A DNA stretch of 40,020 bases from Oscillospiraceae bacterium (GCA_902793285.1 CADBCV010000023.1:1-40020); one strand, 5' to 3'. Numbered from the stretch's first letter, positions 23,895 through 31,997 are shown. Program-made: numbers and translations. The notes: a model not told the origin generated them from the letters alone.

Positions 23895-25892
23895 ATGAAG
23901 AAAGAAAAAGCAAGGGCGCCGTTCTCCTTCGGCATGTTCCTCGTGACCATCGGCATCGTCTACGGGGATATCGGTACCTCGCCCATGTACGTCATGAAAT
24001 CCATCGTGGCAGACAACGGCGGGCTCCGGGACGTGAGCGCCGAGTTTATCGTGGGCGCCCTGTCGCTCGTGATCTGGTCCATCACGCTTCTGACCACGGT
24101 GAAGTATGTGCTCATCGCCATGAAGGCGGACAACAACGGCGAGGGCGGCATCTTCTCGCTCTACTCGCTGGTAAAAAAATGCGGCAAGTGGCTCATCTTC
24201 CCGGCCATGCTGGGGGGCTCCGCCCTCCTTGCGGACGGGGTTTTGACGCCCGCCGTCACGGTCACCACCGCGGTGGAGGGGCTGCGCAGCATCCCGGTCG
24301 TGGATAAGATGCTCGGCGCGGGGCAGGGCAAGGTCATCATCATCACGCTCCTCATCATCTCGGCGCTTTTCAGCATCCAGCACGCCGGCACGAGCCGCAT
24401 CGGCAAAGCCTTCGGCCCCGTGATGCTGGTGTGGTTCAGCTTTCTCGGCGTGACGGGGCTTCTGCACATCTTTGAAAACCCGATCGTCGTCAAGGCTTTC
24501 AACCCCCTGTATGCCGTCCGGGTCCTCTTCAGCCCGGCCAACAAGCGCGGCTTCATGATCCTCGGCAGCGTCTTTCTCGCCGCCACCGGCGCGGAGGCCC
24601 TCTACTCCGACATGGGCCACGTCGGGCGGGAGCATATCTACAGGAGCTGGCCCTTTGTGAAGATCTGCCTGATCTTGAACTACCTCGGCCAGGGCGCGTG
24701 GGTCCTGCTGAACCAGAGAAACGGCGCCCTCGCCGCCATCGAGGATATGAACCCCTTCTTCCTCATGCTGCCGGAGGCGCTGCGCCCCTTCGCAGTCCTG
24801 CTCGGCGCCCTCGCCGCGATCATCGCCTCCCAGGCCCTCATTACGGGCTCCTATACCCTGGTGTCCGAGGCCATCCGTCTCGATCTCATGCCCCACATGC
24901 TCATCCGCTATCCTTCCGACACCAAGGGCCAGCTCTATATCGGCACGGTCAACACAGTGCTCTGGATCGGCTGCTCGCTCGTGGTGCTCTATTTCCGCTC
25001 TGGCAGCCGCATGGAGTCTGCCTACGGACTCGCCATCACGGTCACCATGCTGATGACGACGCTGCTACTCGCGGTGTATCTCATGCGTGTGCGCAAAAAG
25101 CCCGTCACGGCGGGGCTCGTGCTGGTCGCCTTCGGCGCCATCGAGAGCGTCTTCTTCCTCTCGAGCCTTGCCAAATTTGCCCATGGCGGCTATGTCGCGG
25201 TCATCATGGCGGTGCTCCTCTTCGCGGTCATGGTCATCTGGTACCGCGGCACGGAGCTTGAGCAGAAGTATACCGTGCGCCTCCGACTGCGGGACTATAT
25301 CGACAATCTCGCCGCCCTGCGCGCGGATGAGACGACCCCGGTCTGCGCCCAGAACCTCGTCTTCATCGACAAGGGCAACGACATGGAGACCATGGACCGG
25401 GATATCCTCTACTCCATCCTCGACAGGGACCCCAAACGGGCCGAGGCTTATTGGTTCTTCAGCATCCATCTCCTGGACGAGCCGGACGCCGTGCGCTACA
25501 AGCTGGAGACCTACGGCACGGATTTCATTTTCCGCGTGCGGCTTGAGCTGGGCTTTAAGAACGACCAGTTCCTCAACGCCTACCTCCGGCAGATCGTGGG
25601 CGATCTTCTCAATTCCGGGGAGCTTCCCCCGCAGGAGCGCCGCTTCTCCATCTACGGGCCGTCAAATGTCGGCAACTTCAAGTTCGGCTTCATCCGCCGC
25701 TCGGTGGCCCCGGGCACGGTGCTCACGCGCTTTGAGGAGTACATCCTCACCGCCAAGTACCGCATCCGCGAGCTGATCGGCTCCCAGGCCCACTGGTACG
25801 GGTTGGACACCGCCTCCCTCATCGTGGAGAAGGTGCCCCTCTCTGCTCCCATCCGCCGCGCGCAAAACACCAAACCCGATCGCGTGCGGTAA
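23895..25892 (+). CDS. kup: KUP/HAK/KT family potassium uptake permease
   Basis: 665 residues. It starts with the family signature SFGMFLVTIGIVYGDIGTSP (residues 10-29), continues with about 12 transmembrane helices to near residue 430 (NNGEGGIFSLYSL, GVLTPAVTVTTAVEGL, ATGAEALYSDMGHVG, QALITGSYTLVSEA), and ends in a 200-residue cytoplasmic domain (YIDNLAALR...). Length fits the family (about 620-670). It imports K+ with protons. The ATG at 23895 follows GGAGGG; longer upstream reading is inside the leader. The upstream ydaO riboswitch links expression to c-di-AMP, the K+ stress signal. It is a second K+ importer besides trkAH at 3070-5879. Confidence 0.97.
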   Translation: MKKEKARAPFSFGMFLVTIGIVYGDIGTSPMYVMKSIVADNGGLRDVSAEFIVGALSLVIWSITLLTTVKYVLIAMKADNNGEGGIFSLYSLVKKCGKWLIFPAMLGGSALLADGVLTPAVTVTTAVEGLRSIPVVDKMLGAGQGKVIIITLLIISALFSIQHAGTSRIGKAFGPVMLVWFSFLGVTGLLHIFENPIVVKAFNPLYAVRVLFSPANKRGFMILGSVFLAATGAEALYSDMGHVGREHIYRSWPFVKICLILNYLGQGAWVLLNQRNGALAAIEDMNPFFLMLPEALRPFAVLLGALAAIIASQALITGSYTLVSEAIRLDLMPHMLIRYPSDTKGQLYIGTVNTVLWIGCSLVVLYFRSGSRMESAYGLAITVTMLMTTLLLAVYLMRVRKKPVTAGLVLVAFGAIESVFFLSSLAKFAHGGYVAVIMAVLLFAVMVIWYRGTELEQKYTVRLRLRDYIDNLAALRADETTPVCAQNLVFIDKGNDMETMDRDILYSILDRDPKRAEAYWFFSIHLLDEPDAVRYKLETYGTDFIFRVRLELGFKNDQFLNAYLRQIVGDLLNSGELPPQERRFSIYGPSNVGNFKFGFIRRSVAPGTVLTRFEEYILTAKYRIRELIGSQAHWYGLDTASLIVEKVPLSAPIRRAQNTKPDRVR

Positions 25893-25922
25893 ACGAAAGC
25901 GGCGGCTTGAAATGATAAAATC

Positions 25923-26141
25923 GGGCGCGCTGCAAAACTCATTTTTTGCAGAGTCCGGCCATAAACAGCGTAGGGGAGGGGCTTGCCCCTCCCGGCAGAA
26001 CAAGATAACGATAAAAAACAATGTACGGCGAAATCGTAGAATGATACGAAATCGCCGTACATTTTACCATATCGGAACGTTTTGACGTGCGGGAGGGGCA
26101 AGCCCCCCCTACGATCAAAAAGCATCACGTTTACTGATTTT
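25923..26141. repeat. Nested-hairpin repeat, copy B (right end interrupted)
   Basis: Left end GGGCGCGCTGCAAAACTC, left arm from 25970 (GTAGGGGAGGGGCTTGCCCC), central hairpin 26020-26064 (AATGTACGGCGAAATCGTA and complement), and right arm about 26088-26112 (GCGGGAGGGGCAAGCC...CCCTACG). It follows copy A closely to about 26140, where the right terminus (TTGCAACGCGCCC in copy A) is missing and a different repeat begins. No gene is seen in 25893-26281. Confidence 0.8.
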
Positions 26142-26263
26142 ATACTATTCCTTGATAAGAAGCTTTATTGGATTCCCGAGGAAAATTTGTGCCAGACAAG
26201 GCGAAGCCCGCAGAGCATAATGGAGATATATGGTCATTAAAGATTTCTATCAAGGGATAGTAT
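26142..26263. mobile_element. Small MITE-like element
   Basis: 122 bp with imperfect terminal inverted repeats: left ATACTATTCCTTGATA and right, read on the minus strand, ATACTATCCCTTGATA, extending further with mismatches to about 25 bp. The interior is non-coding. It abuts copy B of the nested-hairpin repeat at the point where copy B loses its right end, so it probably inserted there. No transposase is present. Confidence 0.6.
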
Positions 26264-26281
26264 GAACCCCGGTTTACATCA

Positions 26282-26318
26282 AGATAATAAAACATCCCCC
26301 GGGTTGCCCCGGGGGATG
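26282..26318 (-). terminator. Terminator of the 6S RNA
   Basis: On the minus strand, CATCCCCCGGGG and CCCGGGGGATG pair around CAA and are followed by TTTTATTATCTT. Confidence 0.75.
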
Positions 26319-26519
26319 ACCCCGCCAATGCCGTGCCGGCCCAATGATAACCTGCACAAAAGAGCAGGTGGGTCGCCTAAGTTCTGTTTCGCTGCTTCCA
26401 ACTTCCGGTGAAACCGGGAGGCCTGCAATCCGCAGATTCAAATCGGCATCCCTTATTAGAGATGTGGGTTTATTGAGCCGCAAGGTGTAGAAACACCACA
26501 CGCACACAGCAGGGATTAT
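26319..26519 (-). ncRNA. ssrS: 6S RNA (Clostridia type)
   Basis: Read on the minus strand this non-coding stretch carries blocks I recognise from Clostridia 6S RNA: GTGTGGTGTTTCTACACC near the 5' end, CTCAATAAACCCACATCTC, TGCAGGCCTCCCGG, GGAAGTTGGAAGCAGCGAAA and AGGCGACCCACCTGC, closing with GGCGGGG. 6S RNA binds the housekeeping RNA polymerase holoenzyme and tunes transcription in stationary phase. Ends are approximate. A strong terminator follows directly. The neighbouring DUF1292 gene (YrzB family) is 31 bp upstream. The call is from memory of the family; a covariance-model search would settle it. Confidence 0.8.
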
Positions 26520-26550
26520 TCCTATTCAGTTTATGCGGCGGGGGCGGAAC

Positions 26551-26835
26551 TTACTCCTCACCCTCGTCGTCAAACAGGAGGACGGCGAAATGCTCGTACA
26601 CATCCTGGAGCTCGTCATCGTCGTCAATGGACTCAAAGAGCTCGTCCCCGTTCTCGTCGATCACGGAGCGCAGGATGATGATGCCGTAGTCGGGGTCGTT
26701 CTCGTCCATGTTGGCGGGCAGGAAGGCGGTAAAGGTCTGGCCCTTGTAGTCCATGGTGTCGAGCACCTCAAGCTCAAACTCCGCGCCGTCGTCGTCAATG
26801 ATGGTGATAAAATCGCTGCCAAACTCCTCGCTCAT
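26551..26835 (-). CDS. DUF1292 (YrzB-family) protein
   Basis: 94 residues, very acidic, cytosolic. FITIIDDDGAEFELEVLDTM, DYKGQTFTAFLP, DYGIIILRSVIDENGDELFE and a closing FAVLLFDDE match the DUF1292 pattern of Firmicutes. The function is unknown; in many genomes the gene lies near alaS, ruvX and mltG, which are not in this window. The ATG at 26835 follows AGGAGGTG. It lies 70 bp after the BofC-like gene on the same strand and just upstream of the 6S RNA. Confidence 0.92.
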   Translation of the reverse strand: MSEEFGSDFITIIDDDGAEFELEVLDTMDYKGQTFTAFLPANMDENDPDYGIIILRSVIDENGDELFESIDDDDELQDVYEHFAVLLFDDEGEE

Positions 26836-26904
26836 ATCGGCACCTCCTGTCTCGGTGTCCCTATTGTATACTATCCGCGCAAAGAAATCAAGGCTTTCCT
26901 TCGC

Positions 26905-27246
26905 CTAAGATCCAAGATCCTCCAAAAGGGTGAGAAGCTCCAGGCTGTCGCCTGCGGGGATGCCCTTTTGCAGCAGCAGACGATCCGCCGCCCGCAGGCT
27001 GTCGGCCTCGATCTCCGTGCGGCGGAGGCTCTCGCGCTCGCGCCGGTCGGCGAACACGGCGACATAACCCTCCTCCTCCCGCAAAAAGTAGGCCGCGTCC
27101 TCATCCCGGCCCACAAAGCGCGCCGCCACCTCCTCCGGGAGCGTCGGCCCGCCGAAGGGCCGGAGACTCCGGTACGCCCCGCACAGCGCGAGCGCCGCCG
27201 CCGACATGAGGCAGAGCAAAAGCGCGGTTTTGAGTTTCATCAGCAT
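26905..27246 (-). CDS. Small membrane-anchored protein with BofC-C-terminal-like domain
   Basis: 113 residues. A single N-terminal transmembrane or signal helix (LKTALLLCLMSAAALALCGA) is followed by an extracytoplasmic domain whose end (YFLREEEGYVAVFADRR ... LLLQKGIPAGDSLELLTLLED) has the layout of BofC C-terminal-like domains: xYxLxExxGxVAVF, then a final Leu-rich LED. Such proteins are common in Clostridia and mostly uncharacterised; BofC itself restrains a sporulation checkpoint protease in Bacillus. The start at 27246 is chosen for the GAGGGGGAAAG site; the ATG at 27240 is an alternative. It is divergent from pbp1A, 175 bp apart. Confidence 0.7.
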   Translation of the reverse strand: MLMKLKTALLLCLMSAAALALCGAYRSLRPFGGPTLPEEVAARFVGRDEDAAYFLREEEGYVAVFADRRERESLRRTEIEADSLRAADRLLLQKGIPAGDSLELLTLLEDLGS

Positions 27247-27348
27247 AGTCTTTCCCCCTCTTTCCCGTACTGGCATTTTCTCCCGCCGGACGGAAAATAT
27301 ACAGGGGGCAAAAAGTTTACAGTTTCTCTACCGCTGCTTGACAAGTTG

Positions 27349-27357
27349 TGGTATAAT
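27349..27357 (+). promoter_or_regulatory. Extended -10 promoter candidate for the PBP1A gene
   Basis: TGGTATAAT gives TG-N-TATAAT. No good -35 is found at 17 bp; the TTGACA at 27338 is only 8 bp away and does not fit. Confidence 0.5.
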
Positions 27358-27421
27358 ATTTCTTTGTATAGGCAATTATGGTAAGCGCAATGTTTTTATC
27401 GGGGAGGCTCCGAAAACTTTC

Positions 27422-29629
27422 ATGAGCATGAAACGTGAAGAACACCCGCAGCAGGCGGAAATCAGAAAACCGGAGCTCTCGACCGGGCGGAAGACCCTGC
27501 GCTTTCTCGGCAAGGCGGCGGATCTCACCATCGACCTCACGGCAAACAGCATTGTCGCGGTCTTCAAGACCATCGGCACCATTCTGCTCATCCTGCTCGT
27601 GACGGGGATGATGTTCGCCTGCGTGTTCGCCTACTATGTCAAAACCTGCCTCACGCCGAATCTCGACCTCTCGCTGGAGGACTTTAAGCTCAACGAATCC
27701 AGCACCGTCTGGTACAAGGACGGCGGGGGAGAGTGGCGCGAGCTTGTGAATCTCTCCGGCAGGGAAAAGCGCGTCTGGGTCAATTACGAGGATATCCCCT
27801 GGTACATGGAAAAGGCCCTCGTCGCCATTGAGGATAAGCGCTTTTACACCCACAAGGGCGTGGACTGGTACCGCACCTTCGGCGCGTTCGTTGAGATGTT
27901 CGCCCGGATGCAGACGAGCTACGGCGGCTCCACCATCACCCAGCAGCTCATCAAAAACCTGACAGGCGAGGATGAAATCACCATCCAGCGCAAGCTGACG
28001 GAGATCTTCGGCGCCCTCGAGCTGGAGAAAAAATACGACAAGCAGGAGATCATGGAGTGGTATCTCAACGCCGTATACTTCGGGGAGGGCTGCTACGGCG
28101 TGCAGACCGCGGCCCACACCTATTTCGGCAAGGACGTGTCCGACCTCACCATGGCCGAGTGCGCCGCCATCGTCGGCATCACGAACCTGCCCACCTACTA
28201 CGATCCTTTTTATAATGAAGAGAACAACAAAAAGCGGCAGGAGACCATCCTGCGCGAGATGTATGAGCAGGGCTTCATCAACTACGCCCAGTATGTCGAG
28301 GCCGTGAACGAGCCGCTCAATTTCACCCGCAGCCCCGGGGAAGAGTACACCCAGGAGATCATGTCCTACTACACCGAGATGGTTATCGATGATGTGACCA
28401 CCGACCTCATGAAGCTCAAGGGCATCGGCCGGGACACCGCACGCACGCTTCTCTATAACGGCGGCTACCAGATCTACTGCTGCCTCGACACCAATGTCCA
28501 GGCCGCCATCGACGCCGTGTACACCGATCTCCGACAGATCCCCTACGCCGGCGGCAACCAGCAGCTCCAGAGCTCCATCGTGGTCATGAGCCCGTATGAC
28601 GGGCGCATCCTCGGCATTGCGGGCGGCGTCGGGGAGAAGACCATCAACTTCGGCCTCAACCGCGCCACCGGCACGCGCCGCTCGCCCGGCTCGTCCATCA
28701 AGCCCATCGCCTCCTACGGCCCGGCGGTGGATCTCGGCCTCATCACGCCGGACACCTTGGTCATGGACTCGCAGAGCGTGTCCCTGCGCGGCACAAGCTG
28801 GTACCCCATGAATGACGACCGGCAGAGCTACGGCATGGTCACCATCTTCAGCGCCCTGCAGTACTCGCTCAACACCGTCGCGGCCCAGATCGTGGATAAG
28901 CTCCCCATGGGTCCCCAGACCTCCTACGACTATCTCACAACGCGCCTCGGCGTGACAAGTCTCGTCCCGGCCGACTGCGACTATGCCCCCATGGCCCTCG
29001 GCCAGCTCACAAACGGCATCACCGTCAAGGAGATGTGCCAGGCTTACTGCGCCTTTGTAAACGACGGCGTGTTCACCTACGGCCGCAGCTACGCCATGGT
29101 GACGGATAAGGAGGGGAACGTCGTCATCGACAACGCCCCCAACACCATCCAGGCTTTCAAGCCCAACACGGCCTACGTCATGACCTATATGATGCAAAAC
29201 GGCGTCGAGCACGGCACCGGGTCCGAGGCCGCGCTCTGGTCCGTCCCCGTGGCGGGCAAGACCGGCACCTCCGGAGACTATAAGGACCGGTGGTTCGTCG
29301 GCTGCACGCCCTATTATGTGGCGGCGGTCTGGACCGGGTTTGACATTCCCGAGGTCATCCATCTCAGCGGCAACCCCGCGGCCCAGCTCTGGCGCAAGGT
29401 GATGGCCCCCGTACACGAGGGGCTTGAGTATGTCGCCTTCCCGTATCCCCAGCTCGGCCCGAACACCGGCATTTTCGAGCTCTATGATACGCCCGCCGCC
29501 CACTATGACGCCTATGCGGACGATTATGCCGGCAACACCATCGGCTACGGCGACAATAACGACGGCGGTTACTATGGAGGCGGCTTCGATTTCTTCGGCG
29601 ACGGCGGCTATGACATGTTCCTCGGCTGA
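27422..29629 (+). CDS. Class A penicillin-binding protein (PBP1A): peptidoglycan glycosyltransferase/transpeptidase
   Basis: 735 residues. A short basic cytoplasmic tail and one transmembrane helix (about 44-72) are followed by the GT51 domain: ALVAIEDKRFYTHKGVDW with the catalytic Glu, GGSTITQQLIKNLTG, and EWYLNAVYFGEGCYGVQTAA. The transpeptidase domain has RSPGSSIKPI (Ser-Ser-Ile-Lys), YSLNTVA and AGKTGTSGD, the three active-site motifs. The last 50 residues are Gly/Tyr/Asp-rich and probably unstructured. It builds and cross-links peptidoglycan outside the membrane. The start at 27422 follows GGGGAGG at rather long spacing (14 nt); the ATG at 27428 is possible too. Confidence 0.95.
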   Translation: MSMKREEHPQQAEIRKPELSTGRKTLRFLGKAADLTIDLTANSIVAVFKTIGTILLILLVTGMMFACVFAYYVKTCLTPNLDLSLEDFKLNESSTVWYKDGGGEWRELVNLSGREKRVWVNYEDIPWYMEKALVAIEDKRFYTHKGVDWYRTFGAFVEMFARMQTSYGGSTITQQLIKNLTGEDEITIQRKLTEIFGALELEKKYDKQEIMEWYLNAVYFGEGCYGVQTAAHTYFGKDVSDLTMAECAAIVGITNLPTYYDPFYNEENNKKRQETILREMYEQGFINYAQYVEAVNEPLNFTRSPGEEYTQEIMSYYTEMVIDDVTTDLMKLKGIGRDTARTLLYNGGYQIYCCLDTNVQAAIDAVYTDLRQIPYAGGNQQLQSSIVVMSPYDGRILGIAGGVGEKTINFGLNRATGTRRSPGSSIKPIASYGPAVDLGLITPDTLVMDSQSVSLRGTSWYPMNDDRQSYGMVTIFSALQYSLNTVAAQIVDKLPMGPQTSYDYLTTRLGVTSLVPADCDYAPMALGQLTNGITVKEMCQAYCAFVNDGVFTYGRSYAMVTDKEGNVVIDNAPNTIQAFKPNTAYVMTYMMQNGVEHGTGSEAALWSVPVAGKTGTSGDYKDRWFVGCTPYYVAAVWTGFDIPEVIHLSGNPAAQLWRKVMAPVHEGLEYVAFPYPQLGPNTGIFELYDTPAAHYDAYADDYAGNTIGYGDNNDGGYYGGGFDFFGDGGYDMFLG

Positions 29630-29669
29630 GGCAAATGCCAGCTTTTTCTCCCGGCGGCAGGAATTGGAA

Positions 29670-29698
29670 TTGACAAAAGAGAAAATTTGAGTTACAAT
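29670..29698 (+). promoter_or_regulatory. SigA promoter of the small conserved gene
   Basis: TTGACA (29670-29675), a 17-bp spacer and TACAAT (29693-29698). The start codon TTG is 28 bp downstream. Confidence 0.8.
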
Positions 29699-29726
29699 CC
29701 GATTACACTTGATGGAGGTGTTTCAT

Positions 29727-30008
29727 TTGGCAAAGGTATTGGAGTATAAGGGTCATCCGCTCCAAAGGAAGGACAATATCATCTATTACGGCAGCTTCGC
29801 GGACAAATATATTATCATGCTGCAGATATTGGACACCAAGAAGGTCAAGGATCTGGACGTGGCCACCAAGGTCTCGATCCAGCTTCAGCTGACGGATTCC
29901 GGCATCAAATCCCGCGACAGGATCGTCAAGAAGGCGGAGAAGGACAGCCTTTACAGCGCGATCGACGTGGCGGCCGTCTGGCTTGAGAGAGCACTCGCCT
30001 CCAGATAA
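29727..30008 (+). CDS. Small conserved protein of unknown function (TTG start)
   Basis: 93 residues, soluble, basic. MAKVLEYKGHPLQRKDNIIY is followed by GSFADKYIIMLQILDTKKV and VSIQLQLTDSGIKSRDRIVK. I recall similar short proteins in Clostridia but know no function. The start was set at TTG 29727 because GGAGGTG at 29714-29720 lies 6 nt upstream; starting at the ATG at 29712 would place the ribosome site inside the gene. It has its own perfect-spacing SigA promoter. The sequence looks like a mixed beta/alpha fold with a C-terminal helix (SLYSAIDVAAVWLERAL). The 160 bp after it hold no recognisable gene. Confidence 0.8.
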   Translation: MAKVLEYKGHPLQRKDNIIYYGSFADKYIIMLQILDTKKVKDLDVATKVSIQLQLTDSGIKSRDRIVKKAEKDSLYSAIDVAAVWLERALASR

Positions 30009-30168
30009 GAAAACGCAGAGAAGATCCGTGCGCGCGGCGCGGCGGCGGCCCGGTGGGACCGGGTCAGGCTTGCCATGTCCGCCTGCAAATGCCGATGGGA
30101 TCTGCACTTTCTGATACGCTCCCGACGCGGGCCGTATCCGTGTAAAACAAATAAAGGATCTGTTACGC

Positions 30169-31749
30169 ATGGGCAAGAAATTCTTCAGGACCCTTTTCTT
30201 TGCGCTCCTGTTCGTCCTCCTGACGCAGGCGTCCGCCTGGGCGGAGACCGCCGTCGTCACCGGGAACGATGTCAATCTGCGCGAGGGTCCGGGCACAGGC
30301 TTCCGCATCATCACGTCGCTCGAAAAGGGCGCGCGCGTCACGGTCACGGACCGCTCCAACAGCTCCTGGTACTATGTCCAGGCGGACAACGCCGTGGGCT
30401 TCATGGCCGCCGCCTACCTGGAGGTTGAGGAGGAGGCCAGCGCGCAGCCTGTCGAAAACGCCGCCCAGGGCATCCTCGGCAGCGGGCAGCTCGGCTATGT
30501 GGATGCCATGTATGTCCGTCTGCGCAGCGCCCCCGGCTCTGACTACTCCGTTCTCGGCGAGTATAACCGGGGCAAGCCTCTCGCATACTACGGAAACTTC
30601 GGCGACTGGGCCGCCGTCATCATCGACGGGCAGCCCGGCTTCATCTACGCGGACTATGTGCGCCTCGGCAGCTTTGACGGCTGGAACAGCGCCGTCGGCG
30701 GGGACGAGGAAGAGGATACCTCCGTACCCTACGTCCAGTTCGTGCCGACACCCACCCCGGCCGTCCAGCAGACGGGGCCCTCCGCCTCGGAAGAGCTCAG
30801 CCTCATCCATGCCCTCACGCCCGGCGTTGACCAGATCCCGGGCTATATCAACGCAAACTATGTGCGCTTCCGCAAGGGACCGGGGTCCAACTATCCCATT
30901 ATCGACACCTACAGTGTGGGCACCCCTGTGGGCGTCACCGGCATCTACTATGACTGGACCGCCTGTTACATAGATAACCAGATCGGCTTTATCTACTCCG
31001 ACTACATCACCATCCCCTCCCTGCAGCAGCAGGAGCCGGTGTATGTCCAGCCCCAGCAGCAGGAGGAGCAGGTCGTCGATACGAACAACTATTCCACCAT
31101 CCCCCTGCCTGATGTGCAGTTTCCCGGGGTGGAGGGCTATGTCGCGGGCAACAATGTGCGTATGCGCTGGGCCCCCTCGATGAACGCCCCCATTCTGGAG
31201 GAGCTCTCCTACGGCAATCCGGTCACGGTGGTCGGCAGGACGGGCGACTGGGCCGCGGTCCTCTGCAACGGCAAGCCCGGCTATATCTACGGCAGCTTCC
31301 TCAGGCAGGGCAGCTTCGGCCTCACGAACAACACCGGCGGGGAGACTTCGTACTCCGGCGGCGCTCTGCAGGGCAGTTCCGCCGAGAAGGGCTACCAGAT
31401 CGCAAAGTATGCCCTGCAGTTTGTGGGCTATCCCTACAGTTGGGGCGGCAGGGACCCCTCCGGCTTTGACTGCTCCGGCTTTGTGTACTATGTGTATGAG
31501 CAGTTCGGCATCACGCTCAACCGCGTGGCGCAGGATCAGGCGAGAAACGGCTACCACGTGGACGCCTCCGAACTGCAGGCCGGCGACATCCTCTGCTTCT
31601 ATTCGGGTTCGAGCTATATCGGGCACGTGGGCATTTACCTCGGCTACGGCATGTTCGTCCACGCGCAGAACTCCGCCACCGGCGTTGTGATCACGGAGCT
31701 CGCAGGCCACTATTCGGACCGCGGCTTCGAGGCCAGACGCATCGTGTGA
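30169..31749 (+). CDS. Secreted cell-wall hydrolase: four SH3 domains and a C-terminal NlpC/P60 peptidase
   Basis: 526 residues with a signal peptide (FFRTLFFALLFVLLTQASAWA). Four bacterial SH3 repeats follow, each with the xVNLRxGPG-like start: VNLREGPG (about 35), VRLRSAPG (about 111), VRFRKGPG (about 231) and VRMRWAPS (about 331), separated by Gln/Pro linkers. Residues about 405-526 are an NlpC/P60 domain with FDCSGFVYYVY (catalytic Cys), SYIGHVGIYLG (His) and FVHAQN. It should cleave the stem peptide of peptidoglycan, the SH3 domains binding the wall. A strong terminator follows at 31763-31803. The start is preceded by AAAGGAT. Confidence 0.95.
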   Translation: MGKKFFRTLFFALLFVLLTQASAWAETAVVTGNDVNLREGPGTGFRIITSLEKGARVTVTDRSNSSWYYVQADNAVGFMAAAYLEVEEEASAQPVENAAQGILGSGQLGYVDAMYVRLRSAPGSDYSVLGEYNRGKPLAYYGNFGDWAAVIIDGQPGFIYADYVRLGSFDGWNSAVGGDEEEDTSVPYVQFVPTPTPAVQQTGPSASEELSLIHALTPGVDQIPGYINANYVRFRKGPGSNYPIIDTYSVGTPVGVTGIYYDWTACYIDNQIGFIYSDYITIPSLQQQEPVYVQPQQQEEQVVDTNNYSTIPLPDVQFPGVEGYVAGNNVRMRWAPSMNAPILEELSYGNPVTVVGRTGDWAAVLCNGKPGYIYGSFLRQGSFGLTNNTGGETSYSGGALQGSSAEKGYQIAKYALQFVGYPYSWGGRDPSGFDCSGFVYYVYEQFGITLNRVAQDQARNGYHVDASELQAGDILCFYSGSSYIGHVGIYLGYGMFVHAQNSATGVVITELAGHYSDRGFEARRIV

Positions 31750-31762
31750 TTCTCCGCAAAAC

Positions 31763-31803
31763 AAAAAGGCAGGCAAAAAGACATTCTTTTTGCTTGCCTT
31801 TTT
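31763..31803 (+). terminator. Intrinsic terminator of the NlpC/P60 gene
   Basis: AAGGCAGGCAAAAAG pairs with CTTTTTGCTTGCCTT (one G-U pair) around ACATT, followed by TTT. Its 3' arm carries the -35 of the tRNA promoter. Confidence 0.85.
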
Positions 31804-31822
31804 CATCGGCCTGTGCTATAAT
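31794..31822 (+). promoter_or_regulatory. SigA promoter of tRNA-Gly
   Basis: TTGCCT (31794-31799), a 17-bp spacer and TATAAT (31817-31822); the tRNA begins 11 bp later. The -35 lies inside the stem of the preceding terminator. Confidence 0.75.
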
Positions 31823-31832
31823 ACTCAAGTAC

Positions 31833-31906
31833 GCAGGGTTGGTATATCGGTATTACTCCAGCTTCCCAAGCTGGCTAGGCGGGTTCGACTCCCGTACCCT
31901 GCTCCA
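31833..31906 (+). tRNA. tRNA-Gly (anticodon CCC)
   Basis: Acceptor stem GCAGGGT / ACCCTGC, anticodon arm CCAGC-TTCCCAA-GCTGG (anticodon CCC at 31865-31867), T-arm CGGGTTCGACTCCCG, discriminator T and encoded CCA at 31904-31906. The D-arm is short (GTA/TAC). Decodes GGG. Confidence 0.94.
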
Positions 31907-31912
31907 AACGTA

Positions 31913-31942
31913 AAAGACGTCGGCAAAGTCCGGCGTCTTTTT
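31913..31942 (+). terminator. Terminator after tRNA-Gly
   Basis: AAAGACGTCGG pairs with CCGGCGTCTTT around CAAAGT, followed by TT. First of three hairpins in a row. Confidence 0.75.
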
Positions 31943-31961
31943 GCGTTTGGAAAAACCCACT

Positions 31962-31997
31962 CCAAAACGGAGGTCTCACGGGAGACCTCCGTTTTGG
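31962..31997. repeat. Perfect inverted repeat between tRNA-Gly and the HD-GYP gene
   Basis: A 16-bp perfect stem starting CCAAAACGGAGGTCTC with a 4-nt loop. Symmetric, with no clear U-run. It may be a second terminator, a protein site or a relic of a repeat. Confidence 0.55.

Noticed and set aside
27338-27357. TTGACA near TATAAT upstream of PBP1A as a classical promoter
   Set aside because: The spacer is only 8 bp. An extended -10 reading was kept instead.
30075-30428. A 117-codon frame overlapping the start of the SH3/NlpC gene
   Set aside because: It overlaps a signal peptide and SH3 domain in another frame, lacks a ribosome site and is Arg/Gly/Pro-rich shadow sequence.
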